Source of the DNA: Candidatus Eremiobacterota bacterium
GTDB taxonomy: Bacteria > Vulcanimicrobiota > CADAWZ01 > Ess09-12
Assembly (NCBI GenBank): GCA_031082125.1
Contig: JAVHLM010000023.1
Coordinates: 1 to 64,000 of the forward strand
Direction: 5' to 3'
Length of the DNA stretch: 64,000 nt
Numbering within the stretch: position 1 is the stretch's first letter; the number at the start of each line of letters is the position of its first letter. The notes under the pieces were generated by a model. It made no database searches. It was not told the DNA's origin and worked only from the letters and a program-made list of their open reading frames with translations. The position numbers and the translations under genes were made by a program. Shown here piece by piece: positions 7,499 to 16,199 of this stretch.

Positions 7499-9639
7499 GG
7501 ACCCTGTTTCCCGCGGATCTTTTTCATCTCCTCCCTCAGGGTCTCACCGTAATAGCATTGCGAGAGCTTCCGCTCCAGGTCCGTAAGGTCTCCGCTGCCG
7601 TTTTTCACGCGCCTTTTCCATTCCCTCTCGCGGCACTCCCTCAGGAACCTGTTGCAGGTCCACCACCCGGTGACGAAGGAGAGGGGGTGAATGCCAGTGG
7701 CGAGCCGGACCTGGAGATGGGGGTGTTTCCTGAAGTAAATGAAGGCTGACCGGGCAAGCTCCCGGGCCGTCCTCTCTATTGAAGGGAAATCCTCCTCGTT
7801 TTTCCTGGGTTTGTAGTGGTAAACCAGGGCCTCCATGTTGAACCGTACCGTGAGGCCTCTCTCCCTGAGGCGCCATCCGGCCTCGTTGTCCTCAAAGCCG
7901 TATTCCTTGAAAGTTTCATCAAATCCCCCTGCCTCGATGAGTTCCTGGCGCCCCACCGATACGTTGCAGGTGCAGAAAAAGGCCTGGGAGAAGTCCCGGA
8001 GCTTTGCCTTCCCGTCGCGGGGAAAGGAATGGGTCTCGATATTGATGATGGGGCCTCTCACGATGGTCCTGGGATAGCGCCGGTGATAGCCGGCATGCTC
8101 CGAGATGAACCAGGGGGGCGCCAGGATGTCGTCATCGACAAAGATCACCACTTCTCCCGCCGCTTCGCTGATGCCGAAATTCCGGGCCCCGGCCCTCCCG
8201 CTCCAGGATCGGGGGTAATACCTGAGCCTGCATTTTGTAGAGAGGGCTGCCACCATTTCTCTGGTCCCGTCGTCAGAGCCGTCGTCTATGATAAGCACCT
8301 CGTAGCCCCTCGGGGGATAGTCCTGGCTGTCAAGCGTTGCAATCGCCGCCTTCAGGATGTCCCTCCTGTTCTTTGTGCAGATGATGATGCTGTAATAGGG
8401 CTTTTCGCTGTCGTAGCCCGCCTTCACCGCCCTCGCAAAGGTGCCGATCATTCTCTTTGTCGTGCCTTCGAAGGGGTCATAAAGGCTCTCAAGGTCGCTC
8501 CTCATCTTTTTTATCCTCTCCTCATCCCTGAAGAGCTCCCCGATTTTTTCCGCCACCTGTGACGCCTTCATGACCCCGATATATTCAGGCACCACTTCAC
8601 GGCAGGCGAGCATGTTGGGAAGGGAGACCCATCCGGTGAATTGCTCCGCCATCCTCCTCAGGGCGAAGGCCTTGATCTTCGGGCCAAGGAGGGGGATGGC
8701 ATCAAGGAGGCCCACAATCCCCTTGTAAGGAAGATCTTCAGGCTTGTTGAGGGGAAGGAGGACCAGCATGGGCTTCCCCAGGCACCCGGCTTCCCCCGTC
8801 TTGGTGCCGGGTATTGTCACTACGAAGTCAGAACGGGCCATCTCCTGGAGATGGTTCTCGTGCACAAGGGTAATGGCTGTTGCGTCATCGTGAAAGAAGA
8901 GCTTCTTTTCCCCGTCAATCGTTCCTTTCAGCCCGCCGAGCTCCCTGAGAGGCTCAATGGTCCCGAGGTTCATCAGCTCATCCCAGTCAATGAAAGGAGA
9001 GATGAGGGCCTTGAATTTCAGGCCGCCATGGGCCTTCTGCAGTAACGCCGCGATTTCAAGATAGAAGGGCATCAGTGAGCGGACCTCCCTGAGCCGGCTC
9101 CCCGGCATGAAGCAGATTGTTTCAGGATGACGGGGGGAAGGAGGGATCTCGCATCCCGCGCAGGCCTCCATTACGTGATCCTTGAGAAGGTCGCCTACGA
9201 TGAATATCTTGGTAGCCTTGATTCCGCGCCCCTCGAGCACGGCCCTGTCGTTTTCCGTTCTGACGAAATAGCCGCGGTACCAGCGGTCATTGCTCCTGTT
9301 TCCCCAGAGATAGGCCCAGGCAGAGATGCGCCAGCGCCTGGCAAGCCACGCGGTGTAGGTAATGTCGCCGCCCAGGTAGAGGAGCTCCTTGTGGGTCTTG
9401 TCGCTTCTGTCAAAGAAGAGAGAGATAAAGCGGCTTTCAGGGATCACCTCGTCCACTTCGGGAATGCTGCTGATGACCTGCTTTTCCCTTCCCGAGGCGA
9501 ATGTGCACGGCAGCACAATTACCGACACCTTGTACTCAGGGAGGAGCTTCTTGATAGTTTTCACGACAGGCATCAGCCATCCGGAAATTTCTCCCGGGCT
9601 GTTGGCCGAAATGTAGATTCTCTTTTCCCCTTCTTTCAT
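7486..9639 (-). CDS. Fusion of LpxB-like glycosyltransferase and family 2 glycosyltransferase
   Basis: 717 aa. The N-terminal region (about 1-385) resembles lipid-A-disaccharide-synthase-like GT-B proteins: ISANSPGEISGW near the start matches the GE-SG signature, and IPGTKTGEAGCLGKPMLVLLP matches the nucleotide-sugar-binding end. The C-terminal region (about 400-640) is a GT2 GT-A domain: YSIIICTKNRR, VLIIDDGSDDGT, the DDD metal site in VVIFVDDDI, and a C-terminal ED motif (GFEDNEAGWR). It probably builds or exports a cell-envelope glycan. The gene follows the 829-aa orphan by 21 bp. A GTG three bases upstream is an alternative start. Confidence 0.82.
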   Translation of the reverse strand: MKEGEKRIYISANSPGEISGWLMPVVKTIKKLLPEYKVSVIVLPCTFASGREKQVISSIPEVDEVIPESRFISLFFDRSDKTHKELLYLGGDITYTAWLARRWRISAWAYLWGNRSNDRWYRGYFVRTENDRAVLEGRGIKATKIFIVGDLLKDHVMEACAGCEIPPSPRHPETICFMPGSRLREVRSLMPFYLEIAALLQKAHGGLKFKALISPFIDWDELMNLGTIEPLRELGGLKGTIDGEKKLFFHDDATAITLVHENHLQEMARSDFVVTIPGTKTGEAGCLGKPMLVLLPLNKPEDLPYKGIVGLLDAIPLLGPKIKAFALRRMAEQFTGWVSLPNMLACREVVPEYIGVMKASQVAEKIGELFRDEERIKKMRSDLESLYDPFEGTTKRMIGTFARAVKAGYDSEKPYYSIIICTKNRRDILKAAIATLDSQDYPPRGYEVLIIDDGSDDGTREMVAALSTKCRLRYYPRSWSGRAGARNFGISEAAGEVVIFVDDDILAPPWFISEHAGYHRRYPRTIVRGPIINIETHSFPRDGKAKLRDFSQAFFCTCNVSVGRQELIEAGGFDETFKEYGFEDNEAGWRLRERGLTVRFNMEALVYHYKPRKNEEDFPSIERTARELARSAFIYFRKHPHLQVRLATGIHPLSFVTGWWTCNRFLRECREREWKRRVKNGSGDLTDLERKLSQCYYGETLREEMKKIRGKQGPQAI

Positions 9640-9660
9640 CACCTGCTCGGATCCTGCCCT

Positions 9661-12150
9661 TTATCGCTCCCTGGTGAGAGCTGGTGAGGCCTTGCCTCCC
9701 TTGCGGGAGAGTTTTCCCAAGGCCGGTTCTGCCGCTTTTTTCCCTTCCTTGTGGGAGGATTCAAACTGCTGGGTGAGCTCTCCGTCCTCCCAGACAAGGG
9801 TGCGCTCGATATCGGCGCGGACGCTCGTGGCCCTTATCCTGTAGTGGGTATTCTGCTCTTCGTCAAGAAAAGCGAGAAAATTAAGTATGTCTCTTTTCGG
9901 CTCGCCGGGCTTTTCGCACTCATAGGTCTCCTCGCGGACCATGATGACCCTGTCCGGCGGAGTCGTGCCGTGGGCAAGGCGCTCATGGATATAGGTGTTT
10001 ACAAAGCAGCGGAGCTCCTGGCGCCCTTCCGTAAAGAAATCGAGCCACCGGTTCGGCTCGGAGAAAAAGTCGGAAGGAATCTTTTCCGATTTCTTTCTTG
10101 AGCGGATAAAGCGGTCCGTTGCGAGCTCCTTGACGGCCGTGGTCTCCCTGTATTCGCTCTCCATCTTCCTGCGGACTATCTCGGCCGTCTCCTCATGTTT
10201 TTCAAAGCTTCTTTTCAAGCTCTTCTCTTCCACGAGGTGCTCTTCCGCGTAAGTCTTTTTCTGGCTGTATCCCGTCTCGAACAGGAAGCCCTGTGCAGGG
10301 GAATAGTTCCGGGTTTCCTCGATGACGCAGCCGGGAGGGTGCTGATAGGTGAAGGTAACGGCCACCTCGCCGTTTTCAAGCTTTTTTACGTCACTGGGCT
10401 TTATCCACCGGTAGTCCACAAGCTTCTCAAAGTGGTAGATCACATGCTTTGATTCACCGAATTCGTTCTGGACACTGTCATAACCATAAAGAATGATGCC
10501 GGGAAGCATGTGGGTGACTTTCTGCACCAGGGGAGACGAGGGCGATTCATCCAGGGGCGCCCTCAGATTGCTGTGGATGCCCGTTATCGTGTTGTCGCTT
10601 TCGAAAAAAGTCCTCTGCTCCCACTGTATGCGGGCCTCGGGGTCATGGATGGCCTGGGTGAGGACATGGGGGTCCCTGCTCGAGAGGCTCCTGAAAAGCG
10701 GCATGCCGGAGGATGTCAGGATCTGGGAGGAAAGATGGTATTCCCTGCCCTCCATCTCCTTGATATGCATCACCGCGTGGCCGGGTATTTTCAAGCTGCT
10801 GTTTCTTCTCAGCAGGGCAAACCCCTGACTGAGAGGGGCCCATTCAGCCTTTGATTCGATAAGGACCTTTGCAGCCCCTTCGTATCGCTCCAGGATGGTG
10901 TGCTCCCTGAGCCCCTGGAGGCCGAGGATTTTTGCCGAAGAGAGGTGATGAAGGGCGACGGTGCTCAGTTCCGAAAGCTTTTCAAGAGAGCCCTGCTCAG
11001 AATAGGAATAGAGAAAGCGCCTCTTCAGGTCCATGTCCCCGGAGCGGTGGAGCTCCACCGACAGCTCTCTGAGCGTGGCGCCCTCGTAAAGGAACTCTTC
11101 CACCTCTTTCATCGCCCTGCTGGTTCTCTCAATGGTTTTTGCGGCAGTCTGCCCATTGCGGTCATGGACAAGGATCTCCATGGTGGTCGCCCCTGAAGAA
11201 TCACTTGACCAGTAAACCCTGGTCTCTTTCCCTGTCTTCTCGTCAACGAGCACCTGGGGATTGAGGAACCTGCCGTCGCTGAGCGTTCGGGTAAAGCCCT
11301 CTCCTTTCACATGAAAGTAATTTTTTCCCTTGTCATAGAGCACGTCGAGGGAGGCCTGTCCCTCCTTTCTAGGCTGGAGGCGAAAACGGTAGTGGCTGTC
11401 GTCAACCTTCTGCTCATCGACTTCATCATAATCAGAGAGGAGCAGGACCGGCGGGGGGCCGCTCCAGGGGTGGAGGGGAGGTGTTCCAAGGATGCTGAAG
11501 ACGGTCTTTCCCTCTGATGGTTCGGCGGCATCGCAGGCCTGTCGCTGAGAGACTGCCTTTTCAATCCAGGGCGGGGCAATTCTGAAAAAGAGCGAGAGAA
11601 AGACCTCTTTGAGGGGATCTTCCCACGCCATGGCGGGCTGACTCGTACCGGGCCCCTCTCCGGGCAGCAGGGGTGACCCGCCGGGAGAGCTCAGGGAATG
11701 AAAGCCATGGGCGTCTCTTGATGAGAAGGGCACCTGGCTGTCGCCTGATGCCCTCTCCGAAGGAGGGTGCACCGGCATGTTCTGGATGAAATATGAGCAG
11801 AATCGATTATAGTGGTCTACGAATATTTTCCTTAAAGGCTCGCTGGTGAGGGTGCCGATAAGCTCCTTGATCTTGATAAAGGAGCTGTAGTCCACGGCGA
11901 GCGTGCCGAGGGGGAATGCTTCGGGTATCCGGTCCTTCCCAGCTTCCGGGCTTCCCTCTTCCTGCTGATTGTCCTCGAAGAAGCGTGAAAAAGGGGTAAG
12001 TGACGAGGCTATGGTCTGGTGGAGCGCAAGGTACTGGGTGCTCCTGCGCATCCGGGCCAGATTCTGGGTCTCGGGAATGCTCGGCTCTTTCGTCTGGGCC
12101 TGCTGAGCCTTATAGAGAGCGCCCTGTTTTGAATACTTTTTTTCTGCCAT
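9661..12150 (-). CDS. Large protein of unknown function
   Basis: 829 aa from the ATG at 12150 (MAEKKYSKQGAL), which follows a GCAGGA ribosome site. The frame extends upstream to 12567, but that part runs antisense through the response regulator gene and is not likely coding. No signal peptide or TM segment is visible. The N-terminus is polar; the middle and C-terminal parts are rich in beta-strand-like alternation and Glu/Arg/Ser, for example YRFRLQPRKEGQASLDVLYD. I recognise no domain. It is likely co-transcribed with the LpxB-like/GT2 gene, so an envelope or surface-glycan role is possible. Confidence 0.65.
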   Translation of the reverse strand: MAEKKYSKQGALYKAQQAQTKEPSIPETQNLARMRRSTQYLALHQTIASSLTPFSRFFEDNQQEEGSPEAGKDRIPEAFPLGTLAVDYSSFIKIKELIGTLTSEPLRKIFVDHYNRFCSYFIQNMPVHPPSERASGDSQVPFSSRDAHGFHSLSSPGGSPLLPGEGPGTSQPAMAWEDPLKEVFLSLFFRIAPPWIEKAVSQRQACDAAEPSEGKTVFSILGTPPLHPWSGPPPVLLLSDYDEVDEQKVDDSHYRFRLQPRKEGQASLDVLYDKGKNYFHVKGEGFTRTLSDGRFLNPQVLVDEKTGKETRVYWSSDSSGATTMEILVHDRNGQTAAKTIERTSRAMKEVEEFLYEGATLRELSVELHRSGDMDLKRRFLYSYSEQGSLEKLSELSTVALHHLSSAKILGLQGLREHTILERYEGAAKVLIESKAEWAPLSQGFALLRRNSSLKIPGHAVMHIKEMEGREYHLSSQILTSSGMPLFRSLSSRDPHVLTQAIHDPEARIQWEQRTFFESDNTITGIHSNLRAPLDESPSSPLVQKVTHMLPGIILYGYDSVQNEFGESKHVIYHFEKLVDYRWIKPSDVKKLENGEVAVTFTYQHPPGCVIEETRNYSPAQGFLFETGYSQKKTYAEEHLVEEKSLKRSFEKHEETAEIVRRKMESEYRETTAVKELATDRFIRSRKKSEKIPSDFFSEPNRWLDFFTEGRQELRCFVNTYIHERLAHGTTPPDRVIMVREETYECEKPGEPKRDILNFLAFLDEEQNTHYRIRATSVRADIERTLVWEDGELTQQFESSHKEGKKAAEPALGKLSRKGGKASPALTRER

Positions 12151-12378
12151 GACACGTCCTGCAGGAAGATGTACAAGGGAATTCTCATCGGGGGGGCGAG
12201 GTTCCTTCATAAAGGGCAGAAAGGGACTTGGAGCGAACTCCGGCAGGCACGAGGCAGCGAAGGCATGTTTCACGTGGAACGCTGACGGTCTCAGGAACAG
12301 TTCAAATGCCTTGTGAGCCTTGGGAGGAAAAAGAGGAACTGCAAGGAATTCATGGGTAACTGCAGAAAGGGGCATGCC

Positions 12379-12807
12379 ATGGGTAAAGAAAGAGGCTCCC
12401 TGAAGGGGATCACCGTACTTGTCTGCGAAGACAACAAAGTCAGCCAGATGCTCGCACAGCGTATCCTGGAAAAGCATGGATACAAGGTGCTGATTGCAGC
12501 CGATGGGAAGGAGGGCATCGAGGCTTACTGCGGCAACCCGGTAAGCGTTGTCATCATGGATCTTCACATGCCTGAGAAGGACGGCTTTGAAACAGCCAGG
12601 GAGATAAGGGCCATCGAAGCGAGGGATGGAAGGCGCCGCGTTCTCATTGCCGCCATGAGCGCCTCGAGCGAGTCATGTGAGAAGCAGAACTGCCTTGACG
12701 CAGGGATGGATGCCTATATCGCCAAACCGATCCGCATAGAGGAAATCGAGCGCCTGCTGATGGGATCCATGGAAAAGAGTGCCGTGCCTCCGGAGGGAGC
12801 GGAATGA
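12379..12807 (+). CDS. CheY-like single-domain response regulator
   Basis: 142 aa. A receiver domain fills the protein: acidic pair in VCEDNKVS, phosphoacceptor Asp in VVIMDLHMPEKDG, switch Ser in IAAMSAS and Lys in YIAKPI. There is no output domain. The start at 12379 (MGKERGS) follows GAAAGGGG; longer forms have no better site. Its stop overlaps the start of the phosphatase gene as ATGA (12804-12807), so the two are translationally coupled and probably work together. No histidine kinase is nearby. Confidence 0.9.
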   Translation: MGKERGSLKGITVLVCEDNKVSQMLAQRILEKHGYKVLIAADGKEGIEAYCGNPVSVVIMDLHMPEKDGFETAREIRAIEARDGRRRVLIAAMSASSESCEKQNCLDAGMDAYIAKPIRIEEIERLLMGSMEKSAVPPEGAE

Positions 12808-13853
12808 TCTCCAAAAGGGATATCGATATTCTTGAGCAGACCATCAAGCGTGAGGAGGAGGCCCACCAGCATTTCTCCACCACCTCCAAGCAGCTGAGAA
12901 ATCCCTCGCTTGCCTCTCTCTTCGAGAGCCTTGGCGAAGAGGAGCTTGAGCATATGAAGCTCCTTGAGCTTCAGCTTGAGAATATCAGATCAGGCACCGA
13001 GAAGCCCGACGAAGTACCTGTCAAGGGCGAAGCGAAAGAGCATGACGATATCCAGGTGGCGCGCAGGGCGGTAAAACTCTTTTCCGACAAAGCAGAGGAG
13101 CTGTGGAAAAAACAGCTGAGCTTCCAGCAGGAGATGGAAATTGCGGGGGAGATCCAGGCCAACCTCCTGCCGCGCTCCATGCCTGAGGTGGACGACCTCG
13201 AGATTGCTGCCACTTTTCTCATGTCCAGGAAGGTGGGCGGCGATTACTTTGACTTTTACCTGAATAACAAGAAACAGCTTTTCTTCGTGATAGGCGACGT
13301 GATGGGGAAGGGTGTGCCTGCCGCGCTCCTCATGACATCGCTGCGCGTGCTGTGGAGAAACGGGGCACTCCAGAACCTTTCGCCCCGCAAGATTGTCGAG
13401 CGCATCAACGAGGGGAGCGTTGAGGACTTCAGGGTGAACGGGAGCTTCGCGACGCTTTTTTCCGCCTGCTACGTGCCTGTAAAGTCATCACTGTGGTTCT
13501 GCAACGCGGGGCACGACCCGCCCTTCTACCTCCAGAAGGGAAGGAATGAGAGCCTCTCTCTCACGACACCGGGCATGGTCGTGGGTATCAATCCTCATGC
13601 CGCCTATCAGCAGAAAGTGCAGAAAATGTCCCCGGGGGACCTGATCCTCTTTTTCAGCGACGGTCTCTGGGAAGTGACGGATCCTGAGAAAGAGGGGCTT
13701 TATAACAGGGATAAAGTCTCGAAGCTTCTCCTGGAGCACCGTGAAAAGCCTGCCGAGGAGATCCTGGCGCTCCTCCTCTCCCAGATGAAGGGCCTCAGCG
13801 GGAGCATCCCGCAGCGCGACGACGTGACGCTCATTCTCATGAAGAAGCGCTAG
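12804..13853 (+). CDS. Ferritin-like domain fused to SpoIIE-type PP2C phosphatase
   Basis: 349 aa. Residues 1-60 look like a two-helix rubrerythrin/ferritin-like domain: an acidic helix with EEEAHQHF and a second helix with EEELEHMKLLE, which holds an ExxH pair as in diiron proteins. A coiled linker (about 75-115) leads to a PP2C-like SpoIIE phosphatase: QANLLPR, the metal-binding GGDYFD and GDVMGKG, NAGHDPP, FFSDGLWE and RDDVTL. SpoIIE-type phosphatases usually dephosphorylate anti-sigma antagonists. Coupling to the response regulator suggests a partner-switching output. An iron/oxygen-sensing input is inference. Confidence 0.88.
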   Translation: MISKRDIDILEQTIKREEEAHQHFSTTSKQLRNPSLASLFESLGEEELEHMKLLELQLENIRSGTEKPDEVPVKGEAKEHDDIQVARRAVKLFSDKAEELWKKQLSFQQEMEIAGEIQANLLPRSMPEVDDLEIAATFLMSRKVGGDYFDFYLNNKKQLFFVIGDVMGKGVPAALLMTSLRVLWRNGALQNLSPRKIVERINEGSVEDFRVNGSFATLFSACYVPVKSSLWFCNAGHDPPFYLQKGRNESLSLTTPGMVVGINPHAAYQQKVQKMSPGDLILFFSDGLWEVTDPEKEGLYNRDKVSKLLLEHREKPAEEILALLLSQMKGLSGSIPQRDDVTLILMKKR

Positions 13854-13869
13854 CCTCTTCAGGGGGCTT

Positions 13870-13905
13870 GGTGCCGCATATCACGCCGGCAACCTGCTTC
13901 CACCC
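13870..13905. repeat. 36-bp direct repeat, copy 1 (decayed gene fragment)
   Basis: Identical over 36 bp to 14019-14054, which codes for GWKQVAGVICGT in the small membrane protein gene. Copy 1 lies in the gap after the phosphatase gene and has no surrounding frame of its own. It is probably a partial duplication remnant. Confidence 0.7.
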
Positions 13906-13928
13906 ATAAGTAGAAGCGGTGAGCATGC

Positions 13929-14156
13929 CTAGGGGGCGTTGGAAGGAGGGGGGGGCGGATCGCTGTCCTGTTCTTCCTTGCCGGGAAGTGACAGGATAAA
14001 GCCCAGAAGAAAGATGATGGTGCCGCATATCACGCCGGCAACCTGCTTCCACCCGAAGAAAAGGGGTGCAGCGCCGATTCCGAGGGAATCGGCAAGAAGT
14101 GACATGGCGAGGAGGAGAAAGCCTGCACATGAAAGCGCAATCCCCAGGAGTCTCAC
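13929..14156 (-). CDS. Small two-TM membrane protein
   Basis: 75 aa from a GTG at 14156 preceded by GAGGGAGG. Two hydrophobic helices (about residues 2-22 and 38-58) are joined by a short Gly-rich loop containing GWKQVAGV. The C-terminus is acidic and Pro-rich (DPPPPPSN). No family is recognised. The gene is divergent from queC; the start codons are 86 bp apart. Confidence 0.5.
   Translation of the reverse strand: MRLLGIALSCAGFLLLAMSLLADSLGIGAAPLFFGWKQVAGVICGTIIFLLGFILSLPGKEEQDSDPPPPPSNAP
14019..14054. repeat. 36-bp direct repeat, copy 2 (within the small membrane protein gene)
   Basis: Matches 13870-13905 exactly; see that entry. Confidence 0.7.
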
Positions 14157-14241
14157 GGCGCCTCCCTCTTTTAAGTGATGCTTCAGAAGATTCAATGGAG
14201 GAGTATGAAATCCTCTCCTGGAGGGGAGAAAGGGGAATCTG

Positions 14242-14937
14242 ATGAAAAAGGCAGTAATACTCTCAAGCGGCGGGCTTGACTCGACGACCTGCGCCGCCAT
14301 AGCAAAAAACGAGGGCTTTGAGCTTTACCATATAAGCTTTGACTATGGGCAACGCCTCCGCGTCGAGCTTGAGCGCGCCAAGGCGGTGGCCCTGCATTTC
14401 CAGGTCCGCCATCACCTCATCATCACGGTGAATATGCGCGATATCGGCGGCTCAGCCCTCACCTCCGACATCCCGGTGCCCAAGCACAGGGATGCCGGGA
14501 CAATGACCTCATCGATCCCTGATACTTACGTGCCTGCGAGGAACACCATCTTTCTCTCCTTTGCCCTTGGCTGGGCCGAGGTGATAGGCGCCGAGGATAT
14601 CTTCATAGGGGTAAACTCCATCGACTACAGCGGCTATCCCGACTGCAGGCCCGAGTATATCGAGGCCTTCGAGAGGATGGCCAACCTCTCGACGAAAGCT
14701 GCCGTGACCGGTGCCATGCGATTCCGCATCAGGACGCCCCTTGTGAATATGACAAAGAAGGAAATCATACAGACCGGCATTGCACTTGGTGTCGATTATT
14801 CCATCACCCACAGCTGTTATGACCCCGACCCGGAAGGGAGGGCCTGCGGTTTCTGCGACAGCTGCCAGCTGCGCCTCAATGGCTTCGCCGGAGCGGGCCT
14901 GAGTGACCCTGTCAGGTACGTAGAAAAAGGATATTGA
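14242..14937 (+). CDS. queC: 7-cyano-7-deazaguanine synthase QueC
   Basis: 231 aa, normal family length. QueC converts 7-carboxy-7-deazaguanine to preQ0 using ammonia and ATP, a step in queuosine synthesis. The PP-loop SGGLDS is at residues 9-14. The zinc-binding cysteines are Cys192, Cys202, Cys205 and Cys208 ([16 protein letters not shown]). Start ATG follows a weak GAAAGGGGAA site. queD, the first dedicated pathway step, lies 36 kb away; queE and later genes are not in the window. The gene's stop codon is part of the tRNA-Gln promoter's -35 box. Confidence 0.97.
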   Translation: MKKAVILSSGGLDSTTCAAIAKNEGFELYHISFDYGQRLRVELERAKAVALHFQVRHHLIITVNMRDIGGSALTSDIPVPKHRDAGTMTSSIPDTYVPARNTIFLSFALGWAEVIGAEDIFIGVNSIDYSGYPDCRPEYIEAFERMANLSTKAAVTGAMRFRIRTPLVNMTKKEIIQTGIALGVDYSITHSCYDPDPEGRACGFCDSCQLRLNGFAGAGLSDPVRYVEKGY

Positions 14938-14962
14938 CAGAGGCAGGGGAATTCTCTATAAT
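14934..14962 (+). promoter_or_regulatory. Consensus sigma70 promoter of tRNA-Gln
   Basis: TTGACA (14934-14939), a 17-bp spacer, and TATAAT (14957-14962): a full consensus match. Transcription should start near 14969, a few bases before the tRNA. The -35 box contains the TGA stop of queC (14935-14937). Confidence 0.9.
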
Positions 14963-14972
14963 TGCTCCAGGA

Positions 14973-15043
14973 TGAGGCGTCGCCAAGCGGTAAGGCAGCG
15001 GACTTTGGATCCGCTATCCCTGGTTCGAATCCAGGCGCCTCAG
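14973..15043 (+). tRNA. tRNA-Gln (anticodon TTG)
   Basis: The cloverleaf can be folded by eye. The acceptor stem TGAGGCG pairs with CGCCTCA, the anticodon stem GCGGA pairs with TCCGC around the loop CTTTGGA, and the T-arm CCTGG pairs with CCAGG around TTCGAAT. The D-arm has GCC/GGC with AAGCGGTAA. Anticodon TTG reads CAA. The CCA end is not encoded. Confidence 0.95.
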
Positions 15044-15052
15044 TTTTTATTT
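15044..15052 (+). terminator. T-rich stretch after tRNA-Gln
   Basis: TTTTTATTT directly follows the tRNA. With the tRNA's own GC-rich structure in front it could act as the release signal. Confidence 0.35.
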
Positions 15053-15121
15053 TCCGGCGGTCATTTCCCCTGCACGCCCTCCAGCAGCTTGAACAGCTCC
15101 TCTTTCGGTTATTCTTTCTTT

Positions 15122-16108
15122 TCAGGGCAGCTTTTTCGCGAGGACCTTCCGCTCTTCCAGGGCTTTCCAGATTCTCTCGAAGAAGAGCCACGAGCGCCTG
15201 TTGGCGGTGGCGATGACACCGGTCATATAAGGGATCTGCTCTTCCTTCACATGGATGAGCAGTTGATTGAAGAGGGCCTGGGCCACCTTTTTCCCCCTGT
15301 ATTCTTCTTTGACGGCAATGTTCATCACTTTCACCTGGGGCACGTTGCAGAAGAAGTCATCCTCGCGCTCGGCGAGAATGAATCCCGCGAAGCCGCCGGA
15401 TGGCGTCTCAGCCACCAGGTAGAAGGTGTTCCAGGAAAGGCGAGACTGCACATTGTCCACCATACGGAGCATATAGAGCTCTCTTATCATCTCATCGTCA
15501 ATATCCCTCTCGGGCGGGATGGAGAACAGGACGGTTTCAAGGGCGAGATCCCTTATCCTGGGGAAATCGAAAGTCTTGGCGAGCCTCACGGAATAGTCCC
15601 CGAAGGAGCCTTCCCGCGGCGTGACGGAGTCCATCATCAGGATCTTGATTTCCTCGACAAATCCATGCTTCTGGAAGAATGAGACCGCGGGGATGTTCTC
15701 AGAGATGGCCTCGACGGAGACATATTTCAGGCCCTTTGAGCGGGTGAACTGCTCGGCCTTGTGGAGGAGAAGCGCGCCCACACCTTGGCGCCGGAATTCC
15801 GGAATGACGAAAAGGTCGTTTATCTCGGCCTGGAACTCGCCGGTCATCTGATGCTCACAGGCAAGCATCACGATGATAAAGCCTGCCAGTTTTCCCGCTC
15901 TGTCAGCGGCGCGGTATATCCTGGCGTTCTCTTTTTTAAGGAGCTCTTCGATCCCTTCGAGATCCCTGGCGCGGATATCCTTCATCTCCCCGTCAGAGAG
16001 CCTTCTCCTGGAGAATCGCCGCAGGGGGGCATGGTCAATGGCAAGCCTCCTGATCGCCCCGATATCCTCGTAGCCTGCAAGGGCTACTGAGAAGCCAAGA
16101 TCTTCCAT
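15122..16108 (-). CDS. Double-GNAT-domain acetyltransferase
   Basis: 328 aa from the ATG at 16108, preceded by GGAG at six nt. Two GNAT folds are arranged in tandem. The first (about 5-165) has the acetyl-CoA loop RRQGVGALLLHKA and the later NIPAVSFFQKHGF. The second (about 170-328) has a degenerate loop, EEYRGKKVAQALFNQL, and ANRRSWLFFERI. GNAT enzymes acetylate amines on small molecules, peptides or proteins; the acceptor is unknown. The poorer second motif suggests only the first half is catalytic. An upstream frame extension to 16162 is unlikely to be translated. Confidence 0.85.
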   Translation of the reverse strand: MEDLGFSVALAGYEDIGAIRRLAIDHAPLRRFSRRRLSDGEMKDIRARDLEGIEELLKKENARIYRAADRAGKLAGFIIVMLACEHQMTGEFQAEINDLFVIPEFRRQGVGALLLHKAEQFTRSKGLKYVSVEAISENIPAVSFFQKHGFVEEIKILMMDSVTPREGSFGDYSVRLAKTFDFPRIRDLALETVLFSIPPERDIDDEMIRELYMLRMVDNVQSRLSWNTFYLVAETPSGGFAGFILAEREDDFFCNVPQVKVMNIAVKEEYRGKKVAQALFNQLLIHVKEEQIPYMTGVIATANRRSWLFFERIWKALEERKVLAKKLP

Positions 16109-16199
16109 AGGATGCTCCACGCTCCTTTTCATGCAGAAGAGCATAACTGACATTATCATCATAAGCCTGAACAGCTGTAAGGAAAATGTAAACGGTGAG

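Noticed and set aside
12151-12567. A 139-codon N-terminal extension of the 829-aa protein.
   Set aside because: It overlaps the response regulator on the other strand, and the ATG at 12150 has the better ribosome site.
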